Below are positions 42,801-50,778 of a DNA stretch of 64,000 bases, piece after piece. The DNA is taken from contig OY744466.1 of NCBI GenBank assembly GCA_963556145.1, forward strand, positions 4,092,001 through 4,156,000. The letters are read 5' to 3'. The translations under genes were made by a program, and so were the position numbers. The stretch comes from Hygrocybe punicea. Its lineage: Eukaryota; Basidiomycota; Agaricomycetes; Agaricales; Hygrophoraceae. The stretch's first letter is position 1; each line of letters begins with the position of its first letter. The notes under the pieces were generated by a model that was not told the origin of the DNA, searched no databases, and saw only the letters and a list, made by a program, of their open reading frames with translations.

Positions 42801-44111
42801 CTTACACCTCAGGAAATACGTGACAAAATTATGGGTGAAAATTCTGACTTTCAGAAAAGATTAGTGGAATATTTGGAAAGTTTGTGTGTAGGACAATTCA
42901 TGACAGGTTCTAAAGATGAGGTATCACAGAAAATGGAACAGACAATGTCGAAACCTGAATATCAACCACCAACATGTGTCATGCCAGATCCACCATCATA
43001 TAATTGTTCCATGAATTGTCAATATCACAACAAAAGATCAACATGGTGGCAAAGGTTTCAAGATGTTGTAGATGATCTTTTATTGCGATTAAATGTACAT
43101 AACAGGCATGATGGCAAAAAAAAGCCATACTGTCTTAATTCGAAAGGTGAATGTAAACGACGATTTCCCCGTGATATCTTTCAACAAACTTTTGTAGAAC
43201 CTAACACTGGTGCTCTCAACCTCAAGCATGGTGAACCTTGGATGAACACGGTGACACCTGAAGTTACATATATGCTACGATGCAATTCTGATGTGACCAG
43301 CTTATTATCAGGTACTGCTATAAAGGCCATAGTTGCATACATAACAGATTATATTACAAAATTCTCCTTGAAGACCTATAGCATTTTTGAAGTGATAAAA
43401 AGTATTTTTGATAAGAATTCCGAAATGATTGGTGGCGACCTAAAAAGAAAAGACAAAGTCAGAAAGCTGTTTACACAAATAGTCAATTCACTCACCTCCA
43501 AAATGGAAATTGGTGCTCCAATGGCTTCATTATATGTGCTTGGAAATCCTGATCACTACACCAGTCATAAATTTGTGCCATTCTTTTGGAGATCTTATGT
43601 TAAAGAGGTTATCAGTGCATGGTCTGATGAAGAAATTCCTAATATATGTGAAGACCAAAATAATGCACAAAAGGTTGTTATTGGTAAGAATAATGGCGCA
43701 TACATTGGACTTTCCAAAGTAAATAATTATATGTTCAGACCCGCCTTGTATGATAATGTATCACTGTATGACTGGATACGTCTTGCCACTATGGAACCAA
43801 AGAAAAGACGCACCAAAACAAAGACCAAAAGGGCCAGAAGAGAACCAGTGCAAAACCAAATTTTTGACAATCTAGGCTGTGATGATTTGTCTGACTCTTG
43901 CACTGAACCTACTAATGTTGACTATTCCAGTGATGACAACTTGTCTGATGTCGTTGATAATGATATAGTCATGGAGATAGATGAAATTCTAAAACCTGAT
44001 AGTTTGAATAAAAATGCAGGCCCAGAAATAGTTGATAAAACAAATGAAGTTGATCTTAATAAATTGACAAAATTTGAAAATGATTATACTTTACATCCCA
44101 ATCATCCATAA
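39900..44111 (+). CDS. Helitron B Rep (HUH nuclease) protein
   Basis: 1,403 residues. HUH motif H957-L-H959 in TLHLHMLLW. Paired catalytic tyrosines Y1147 and Y1151 in AYITDYITKF. DUF6570-like region about 500-640. The Pro-rich stretch PPPPPS near residue 395 precedes a Cys-rich segment. Rep nicks DNA and joins ends in rolling-circle transposition. The frame ends in TAA 44109-44111, and the helicase frame continues in the same frame seven codons later. Confidence 0.9.
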   Translation: MNPHNIIRVCIACLTYLYFLANATLFPQLCQDKLMYISPEPISCPVISTLTQELGVFQRKLIEHEFAPDQGDATILMQINATLYVKIIGITKETKDNLTVDPLFVWTTFKNSAFKMRIRSIQYARRYFLPPKYLFALYCLLKPITVQCRCKMIKALLMRSLLRRHDFKTYLFHCITSSLSHATLLWTTLCFIIRHSRSNIIVFNLNLFGHLFKSLYINFVHRYDYIGGGKRIPTFKFSFLQSFMLPSNNINHDSDILFEYVGHIDEQTANTLYEDRKTYACVKMPLHELLPNLTVKDIGEITTIHGIYLSKTLRRLHGQDLSVALMRHNCSACDTHVSIFHVHDIKSHKDLCKQWYRRQKMTETNECGKEETQAQMKEELDKSDEQLFPPPPPSIELKETIISNWCRDTSPECFQESGCAVCGQLVALKNMSLLSKTKVNLKILTRDNMGITRCERYHCSDPIEDIKGPVLDDTCKWICKPCVLSLNKGQTPKYALANGLWMGRIPAQLQNLTFAEQLLIARVRHNKCIVRVSSGMHKMKANAIMFQNPTPKIYQRLPPTIKELDEVLAFIFTGPARPTPEDMERTPLLVRRRRVSAALEWLKLNHMDYYDLDISYENLAQYPDHGIPVVVAYRPADTNKEPEATSAFDNEVEDGVEDGPCPFVVSGITGENLDITSPKALIARATKHLIDDHGGVLAISHARNPESFFNNPQLYPMMFPCLFPYGLGGISSIDNDVLSISDMMHKRHLLMYHDKRFQTDPYFPLIAFNQEQIKDSTTGGYLLTNKHNFNDIANRLMNINTAVLDDLSKRLSRGDRVKPDTSEEKACYKLISDLDHVAGQVKGSITNKKYMRNEIWSLISYIGAPTWFITFAPADINHPLCLYYADNKEKFYPKLRLPQDCYKLIANNPVAGARFFHFTTEMFIKHILGINESHPGLYGNTSGYYATVEEQGRLTLHLHMLLWIKGCLTPQEIRDKIMGENSDFQKRLVEYLESLCVGQFMTGSKDEVSQKMEQTMSKPEYQPPTCVMPDPPSYNCSMNCQYHNKRSTWWQRFQDVVDDLLLRLNVHNRHDGKKKPYCLNSKGECKRRFPRDIFQQTFVEPNTGALNLKHGEPWMNTVTPEVTYMLRCNSDVTSLLSGTAIKAIVAYITDYITKFSLKTYSIFEVIKSIFDKNSEMIGGDLKRKDKVRKLFTQIVNSLTSKMEIGAPMASLYVLGNPDHYTSHKFVPFFWRSYVKEVISAWSDEEIPNICEDQNNAQKVVIGKNNGAYIGLSKVNNYMFRPALYDNVSLYDWIRLATMEPKKRRTKTKTKRARREPVQNQIFDNLGCDDLSDSCTEPTNVDYSSDDNLSDVVDNDIVMEIDEILKPDSLNKNAGPEIVDKTNEVDLNKLTKFENDYTLHPNHP

Positions 44112-44132
44112 TATCTTACCCACCATGCCAAA

Positions 44133-47100
44133 ATGAAAGGGAATGATCCCTTCATAGTTCCTAATTTTATTCCAAACACTTTGCCAAGGGCTGACCGTGG
44201 TGATCGAGAATATTATTGTTGTACAATGTTAACGTTTTTCAAGCCATGGAGAAGTGGCAAAGAACTCAAATGTAAATTACAAACATGGGATAATGCTTTT
44301 GTAGACCATGAGTTTTCTAAAAGAGAGCTCGAGATCATGAAATACTTTGGTCTGCGGTATGAGTGTTTGGATGCAAGAGATGATTTCTCTGCTAAACGTC
44401 AGAAGAATAATACTGCAGATATAAGGTATTCATGGGCGACCTCAAACGGTCTTGATGAACTGGATGACATGCACAATGCTGAATTTGCATTTAACGGCGA
44501 CGACTTCAACAACAACATTGATGAAGACAATAATGACACAGAAATACTCCTGAAACTTGGTCAAAAAGGACAAAAGAGGAAAGATCAAATGCTAATAGCT
44601 GAAAGAACTTTGAAAAGGTCAGGATGGCTCGATGATTGTATTGATGGTACCCCAGATATAGGACCTTTGATACCTATAGAACCACCTGTAGTACAATCAG
44701 CAAAATTTTGGAGAGCTGCAGTCCTTGCAAAGAAAAAAGAAATCATCGATGACAGAAATAAAAATTTACCAACAAACACAGCAACCATAGATAAATTCGC
44801 AAATTTTCAATATAATGATGTCAAGATAGTGGATGCAGCATACATCAACCATATGTTTATTCCTGCAAACAGAGCTGATCGTCATCTTATTGATGTAACT
44901 ATCAATGATTACAAGTTGAACACTGACCAAAAGAGAGCATTTCATATCATTGCGAATCACTCTACCTTGATTAACGGTTCTGATAAGCTACGCATGTATC
45001 TTGGTGGGATGGCAGGCACAGGGAAATCACAAGTCATCAAAGCATTGACTAGTTTTTTTGGTAAACACAACGAAAATCATCGATTTGTGGTTCTTGCACC
45101 AACCGGTGGTGCTGCTGCCCTTGTAAATGGATCCACATATCACTCCATTCTTGGAATTAATCAGGGAGGATCATCTCGTTCCCTTGCACAAGTACGTGCC
45201 AATCTTGATGGTGTGGATTACATTTTCATTGATGAGGTGTCAATGTTATCTTGCAGAGATATGTATAAAATCAGTGCTCAGTGTGCAAAAGCACGTGGTG
45301 TTTATGATGAACCCTTTGGTGGCATTAATATGATATTTGCAGGAGATTTTGGCCAACTTCCACCAGCTATGAGTGGTGCTCCTTTATACTCTGGAACCGT
45401 TGGTGTCCAAATCAATTCCAGTCAAACTATAGCAAATCAGGAAGCGGCTATAGGCAAAGCTCTTTGGCATCAAATAACAACAGTTGTTATATTACGTGAA
45501 AATATGAGACAAACCAATCAGTCAGAAGAAGATGTCCAACTGAGGCTTGCTTTGGAAAACATGAGATACAAAGCATGTACTCCCAAAGATATTGCATTTC
45601 TTCGTACTCGTGTTGCAGGAAAAGGTCCAAATGATCCAAAATTAGCCCAAAAGAAATTCAGGAATGTGTCAGTTATAACTGCATTGAATGCACAAAAAGA
45701 CAAAATCAATGAACTTGGTATTCAACGTTTTGCTGCTGAAAATAGGAGACCATTAACATCATTCTATTCCATAGACAGATGGAATGATCCTACTAGTTCC
45801 AATAGCAAAAGAAAATCTCATCACATGTCAACAATTTTGGATCCTATTCGACACACAAAGATATTGGAACCTTCACTCCAAAAGCTACTTTGGAGCCAAC
45901 CACATGCATCATCCTCTGATCATATACCAGGAAGATTGGACTTATGTGTAGGCATGCCAGTGATGCTGAGGAACAATGATGCAACAGAGTGCTGCATTAC
46001 CAAAGGAGCAGAGGGCATAGTTGTGGGTTGGCAGAGTGCAATAGGTCCTGAGCAACAAACTGTACTGGACACTTTATTTGTCAGATTATTGAATCCTCCA
46101 AAAAAAATTAACATAGAAGGACTTCCTGAAAATGTTGTGCCGATTACAAAACATGTCACTTCCACCATGTGCTCATTACCCAATGATGATGTGATATCTT
46201 TGTCAAGAGAACAAGTGTTGGTACTACCTAATTTTGCAATGACTGATTATGCATGTCAAGGACGTACTCGTCCTAACAATGTAGTTGACCTCAGTAGTTG
46301 TAGAAACCACCAATCCTATTATACTTGCTTATCAAGAAGTGCTTCTGCAGCAGGAACTATCATCATGCAAGGCTTTGATCCTAAAGTAATTACTGGGGGT
46401 GCTTCTGGATATCTCAGGCAGGAATTCAGAGAATTAGAACTGCTTGATGAGATTACCAAACTGAAATATCAAGGACTCTTACCAGACCATGTCAAGGGAG
46501 ATCAGCGAAATTCTATCATTGATCAATTTAGAAAATGGAAAGGAAAGTCATATATTCCAAAAAACATTCATCATGCTATCGCATGGAAAGCCACGGAGCA
46601 ACTAAATCAATACACAACACAGCCCTCTCCATGGCAATTAATTAAACATATGAACAAAAATCAAAAGGCAGATTTCAGAAACCTCAACTTTGTTCCTGCA
46701 AAAGGAACTGTTCCAATCACTGTCACTCATAAAAATTCGATGGCCAATGTATTGCAAAATAAAAAACGAAAATTACAACAAGTTGTAAGTTCATCTTCCA
46801 TAGTGAAAAAAAGACGAAAAACAAGTACTATTGAATTAAATGAACCAAAAGGGTTTATATGGGATGCGGAAGATTGGAGCTGTGCTTATGATTCACTCTT
46901 TACAATATTACTAGCAATATGGAATGAAGATCCATCAAGTTGGAAAAAAAGATTCAATAGCATCAATGAAATATTAAAGATTTTGAGCTTAGGATTCAAA
47001 CGATCCAAGAATCACACAACAGATTTAGAAACAGTTAGAAATACAATCAGACATTTATTGCATCAAGATAAACCCGAAATATTTCCTTATGGTCAAGTTG

Positions 47101-47645
47101 GCATTGCCATAAGTGATTTGGCCCATTATATAATGAAAGCAAATGAACCAATGACTTCAACTTGTCTTAAATGTATCAATTGTGAAAACATAACCATTCT
47201 GGAAAATGATAGATGTGACGCCATCTTTCATTGTTCATATTCATTTTCTGGAACAATCTCAACATGTCTTGCTCAAATCATAGTTAATAGACAACGGCAC
47301 AAATGTCAATTGTGTTGGGGAGAGATTACTAAATTTATTGCATTTAACAAAATTCCACCTCTAATCATGTTTACAGTTGACTCTATTGAGAATTTAATAA
47401 TTAGTCAAGTTATAAACTTGTCAATTGATGACATATCCACTGCTTACACATTGAGAGGAATTGTGTACTTTGGTGATGCACATTTTACTGCCCGCATATT
47501 CATCAACAGTATGGTATGGTTTCATGATGGTATATCAACCAGATCAATTTGCATTAATGAAGGTGATATAGATAACTTTTCAAATATTAATTTATTGTCA
47601 TGTAATGGTAATAATGCTGTACTGTTTATATATGCTCAATCTTAA
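44133..47645 (+). CDS. Helitron B PIF1-like helicase with C-terminal USP-like protease domain
   Basis: 1,170 residues, with the same layout as copy A. Walker A G292-MAGTGKS (K298). Walker B D367-E368. A basic linker at about 860-890 (KKRKL, KKRRKTS). C19-like segment with C917 in DWSCAYDSLF, H1117 in GDAHFTARIF and D1132 in FHDG. All helicase and protease motif residues are intact. Start context: ATG at 44133, preceded by GCCAAA. Synthesis could use re-initiation, stop readthrough or splicing around the TAA. Confidence 0.9.
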   Translation: MKGNDPFIVPNFIPNTLPRADRGDREYYCCTMLTFFKPWRSGKELKCKLQTWDNAFVDHEFSKRELEIMKYFGLRYECLDARDDFSAKRQKNNTADIRYSWATSNGLDELDDMHNAEFAFNGDDFNNNIDEDNNDTEILLKLGQKGQKRKDQMLIAERTLKRSGWLDDCIDGTPDIGPLIPIEPPVVQSAKFWRAAVLAKKKEIIDDRNKNLPTNTATIDKFANFQYNDVKIVDAAYINHMFIPANRADRHLIDVTINDYKLNTDQKRAFHIIANHSTLINGSDKLRMYLGGMAGTGKSQVIKALTSFFGKHNENHRFVVLAPTGGAAALVNGSTYHSILGINQGGSSRSLAQVRANLDGVDYIFIDEVSMLSCRDMYKISAQCAKARGVYDEPFGGINMIFAGDFGQLPPAMSGAPLYSGTVGVQINSSQTIANQEAAIGKALWHQITTVVILRENMRQTNQSEEDVQLRLALENMRYKACTPKDIAFLRTRVAGKGPNDPKLAQKKFRNVSVITALNAQKDKINELGIQRFAAENRRPLTSFYSIDRWNDPTSSNSKRKSHHMSTILDPIRHTKILEPSLQKLLWSQPHASSSDHIPGRLDLCVGMPVMLRNNDATECCITKGAEGIVVGWQSAIGPEQQTVLDTLFVRLLNPPKKINIEGLPENVVPITKHVTSTMCSLPNDDVISLSREQVLVLPNFAMTDYACQGRTRPNNVVDLSSCRNHQSYYTCLSRSASAAGTIIMQGFDPKVITGGASGYLRQEFRELELLDEITKLKYQGLLPDHVKGDQRNSIIDQFRKWKGKSYIPKNIHHAIAWKATEQLNQYTTQPSPWQLIKHMNKNQKADFRNLNFVPAKGTVPITVTHKNSMANVLQNKKRKLQQVVSSSSIVKKRRKTSTIELNEPKGFIWDAEDWSCAYDSLFTILLAIWNEDPSSWKKRFNSINEILKILSLGFKRSKNHTTDLETVRNTIRHLLHQDKPEIFPYGQVGIAISDLAHYIMKANEPMTSTCLKCINCENITILENDRCDAIFHCSYSFSGTISTCLAQIIVNRQRHKCQLCWGEITKFIAFNKIPPLIMFTVDSIENLIISQVINLSIDDISTAYTLRGIVYFGDAHFTARIFINSMVWFHDGISTRSICINEGDIDNFSNINLLSCNGNNAVLFIYAQS

Positions 47646-47749
47646 TATGTGTTCTCTTGCTAAAAGAAGGGACGAGTAACATGCCATGCAAAGCAATGGC
47701 CCACACCCCACTAGTCAATAAATTAAGTGTAATATATTTTAACGTAGCT

Positions 47750-48110
47750 ACGGCTTGTCGAACACTTGTCGAACAGGCCGAACAGTGTTCGACAAGTGTT
47801 CGACAAGTCATTGCTTTGTTAATATATATTCCACTTAATGTATTGACGTAGCATTGACTTGTCGAACACTTGTCGAACAGTGTTCGGCCTGTTCAACAAG
47901 TGTTCAACAAGTCATTGCTTTGTTAATATATATTCCACTTAATGTATTGACATAGCATTGGCTTGTCAAAAACTTGTCGAACAGGCCGAACACTGTTCGA
48001 CAAGAGTTCGACAAGCCATACGGACATTGATTAACACATCAAGATGCATATGACTAACCGAACACTTGCCGAACAGTGTTCGGCCTGTTCGACACATGTT
48101 CGGCAGGTCG
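47750..48110. repeat. TTCGACAAG palindromic repeat cluster
   Basis: Four palindromic clusters of CTTGTCGAACACTTGTCGAA with a GGCC centre, spaced by AT-rich DNA with TTAATATATATTCCACTTAA. It begins just after the Helitron B 3' end and ends about 280 bp upstream of g1B. Confidence 0.85.
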
Positions 48111-48388
48111 TTACATTGTTATTCATTCTAAAGACAAATATGGGTGCACAACCAACCCCTTGCCAATCCAACCGGGGGAGCATCATTGTTGCCGTTGTCA
48201 CCTGACACGAATCTGATATCATTGATAGTCAAAACGATTATCCAAACTTGATTAACTCTTCTTCTCCTTCACACTCACCATCTCACAACACATCCCGAGT
48301 TATAGAACACATACCGGTATATCACAGTACCATTCTGAACCCCGTTGAATTTACAAACTAACATAATCTGATCTGTTAGACCTTCAAT
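48111..48388. other. Upstream region of g1B
   Basis: Non-coding spacer, presumably the g1B promoter. Nothing else seen. Confidence 0.35.
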
Positions 48389-49003
48389 ATGCCCAAATCT
48401 CGCAAGGAAGTTGGCTACGAAGTGTGCCGCCACATCTGTCCAGGACGAAACTGCCTCTCGATGCAGACGCAAACTATCCTCTGGAAAAGGGAAGGAAGTT
48501 CCTGTCAGCGCCATTGTGGATCCGCAAGCAAGCATCCAAATTGCATCGCATCCGGTACCTGTCCTCTATCCAGCTGTATTGGACGGAAGGGCGCAGAAAA
48601 TTCCATAGGTGTTCGAAATGCTACTGAAGAGGAACTCGCGTTGTTGCCATCGATGGCGTCCAATACACCAGATCCCACTTCCCATGTGGAGATGGAGGAT
48701 GCAGCCATGAGCACGATTACACAGTCCGTCAGGACCGATCCCGTTTTCCACATAATCTTTGTTCTTGATCCCACCACCCGTATTACAAGCAAAGCCGCTG
48801 CAACCAATGATCTTGCATTCGTCAACATTACGATTTCACAAGACGAGTACGAAACCATCTCGCACCTCGATGGTTATATTCACAATCTCAAGGCGCACAA
48901 GACGCGATATTTCGTTTGCATGCAGGAATGGGTTTGTATATTTTAAAAATGTATGGAGAATTATCGCTAAAGAATACTTTCCAATTCCAGGTTTATGTTG
49001 CTA

Positions 49004-49559
49004 TGTCATATCCCATGCAGCTCCGCCGGATTCCGACGAACTCCGCTCCGGACTTTTCCGCCGACTTATCTTATCTTATCTTATCTTATCTTCTCGCGTA
49101 CGTTATTGTTCTTCTCTTGTTAATTACTATTCTTCCCCATCTCCGTTTACTCCAACCTCCTTTTCTCTTCCTCCCCTTTGTTTACTTGTCACCGTACATA
49201 GCAACCTTTTATCCCTTTTATTTTCTTCCGAACTCCGGTCCTCTTTCCGGAGTTCATATTGTCTTCACGTCTCCAAGGACATGACAATTAGTCTACCAAG
49301 TATATAAACTAGAACTACAATGTCCTGTAACTCCGTTCAGAAAATCAACTTGAGTTCCTTATTTCTTACCCACTCTCAAACTTAAGGCTTTCCCTTAAGC
49401 TCATTAGTTATCTTAATACTTAGTCCGGAACTCCGGACTAACTCCGCTCCGTCCACGTCTTCTCAATACGACTTAAGGAAGTAGTGAACCTACTTCAAGA
49501 GTTGACGTCTCCGCTCCTCCGAAGAACTCCGATCCTTCCGGAGTTGCACGCCTCTAACA
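49004..49559 (+). repeat. 5' LTR
   Basis: Begins TGTCATATCCC and ends CTCTAACA. Contains four tandem TTATC units near 49068-49090 and a TATATAAA box at 49301-49308. Confidence 0.95.
49301..49345 (+). promoter_or_regulatory. LTR TATA box and inferred transcription start
   Basis: TATATAAA at 49301. The segment GTTCAGAAAAT at 49335-49345 lies 34 bp downstream, the usual TATA-to-start distance, and is exactly complementary to the primer-binding site. Confidence 0.6.
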
Positions 49560-49561
49560 GT

Positions 49562-49572
49562 ATTTTCTGAAC
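49562..49572 (+). promoter_or_regulatory. Self-priming primer-binding site
   Basis: ATTTTCTGAAC, two bases after the 5' LTR, is the exact complement of the 11 nt at 49335-49345. This matches the Tf1/sushi mechanism, in which the first 11 nt of the element's own RNA prime reverse transcription. No tRNA-like TGG site is present. Confidence 0.65.
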
Positions 49573-49605
49573 AACTCTTGAGTCGTATTCCCTTTACATT
49601 TGATC

Positions 49606-50778
49606 ATGTCTTTCCAAGGCTTCTCCCAACGAAGAACCCCCACACGTTATCGACTTACACGACCGGCAAACACCTCATCCCAACGCCCAACGATAACCCC
49701 GGTCTCTCCGTTAGAAGAAACTCACACTCCGAGACACGAACCGTTTCCGCGCCCAGTCTTTGAAGAGAACAATCCTCTCGGACCGGGCAATCCTAATCGC
49801 GATGATACCAACCTTGCTGAGGCCATCGCTCTTCTAGCCACTACTCTCCGAAACAAAGGAGACGACAAGCAACGCACCAAAGTCCGAGAACCGGACACAT
49901 TTGACGCCTCCGATCCGACAAAGCTCCGCCCTTTCCTGGTTCAGTGTCAACTGAATTTCAATGATCGACCAACCGCTTTCCAAACGGACGGCGCCAAAGT
50001 CAACTTCGCCCTCTCCTACCTCAAAGGGATCGCACTTGCGTGGTTCGAGCCTTACCTTTTGGAGAACCCAGATATCGATACCTATCCGCCGGACTTCATG
50101 TCCGATTACGGAGATTTCTGCACGGAGTTGCAGAATAATTTCGGACCTCTGGACCCTAAAGGTAGCGCCGAGAGCGAGTTGGAAAACCTTGTAATGAAGG
50201 ATAACCAACGAATTGCGAAGTATATCGTCAACTTCAATCGTCTCGCTACGCAGACTGGCTGGGACATCGGTGCCTTACGGCATTCTTTTTACCGAGGACT
50301 TCCGGATCGCCTCAAAGATCAACTTGCCCAATCCGAGAAACCAAAGAACCTCTACGAGCTGAAGGATAAGGCTCAACTCCTTGACGCCCGGTATTGGGAA
50401 CGGAAATCGGAGATTTCCCACGCTTCGGGATCCTCTTCTGCTAAAGCCTCTACTTCCGAGGCCAAGTCTTCAACCGAAAAAGCTTCTGAGAAGAAGTCCC
50501 CTGCCAAAACTACCAACTCCGGTAGTACCTCCTCCACCACTCCGAAAACCCCTCCTGTCTACGCCGATAAGCTAGGCAAGGATGGTAAACTCAAGCCCGC
50601 GGAACGTCAACGCCGCATCGACAATAAACTCTGCATTATATGCGGAGGAGCCGGACACATGGCCAAGGATTGCACCAAGGCCAAATATTCGTCCACTCGC
50701 GTTGCCGCCCGCGCCGCCTCCACTTCCTCCGCACCTCCGGTCTCTAGTTCCGATTCTCTAGAGGAGCCGGAAAAATAG
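49606..50778 (+). CDS. gag: Gag polyprotein
   Basis: 390 residues from the ATG at 49606. A capsid-like central region (about 90-260) with the retrotransposon-gag signature ALAWFEPYL and FYRGLPDRLKDQLA is followed by a Ser/Lys-rich linker and one CCHC zinc knuckle, CIICGGAGHMAKDC, near residue 350. It packages the element's RNA. The stop TAG (50776-50778) follows a run of five A's and overlaps the pol frame. Confidence 0.9.
   Translation: MSFQGFSQRRTPTRYRLTRPANTSSQRPTITPVSPLEETHTPRHEPFPRPVFEENNPLGPGNPNRDDTNLAEAIALLATTLRNKGDDKQRTKVREPDTFDASDPTKLRPFLVQCQLNFNDRPTAFQTDGAKVNFALSYLKGIALAWFEPYLLENPDIDTYPPDFMSDYGDFCTELQNNFGPLDPKGSAESELENLVMKDNQRIAKYIVNFNRLATQTGWDIGALRHSFYRGLPDRLKDQLAQSEKPKNLYELKDKAQLLDARYWERKSEISHASGSSSAKASTSEAKSSTEKASEKKSPAKTTNSGSTSSTTPKTPPVYADKLGKDGKLKPAERQRRIDNKLCIICGGAGHMAKDCTKAKYSSTRVAARAASTSSAPPVSSSDSLEEPEK

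Larger units (their letters stand above)
39745..47714 (+). mobile_element. Helitron B (core Rep/helicase part)
   Basis: Plus-strand Helitron with Rep and helicase frames. The 3' end is the hairpin GCCATGC-AAA-GCAATGGC (47683-47700), then CCCACACCCCACTAG ending at 47714, then T. This matches the canonical CTRR end with a hairpin about 10 bp upstream and insertion next to T. The left limit given is only where similarity to copy A becomes strong close to Rep; weaker similarity continues to gene X. Confidence 0.85.

Noticed and set aside
44002..44139. In-frame intron that would remove the Rep/helicase stop codon
   Set aside because: A 138-bp GT...AG interval keeps the frame but its GTTTGA donor is poor, and the better-looking donors do not keep the frame. 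Left as one of several untested options.
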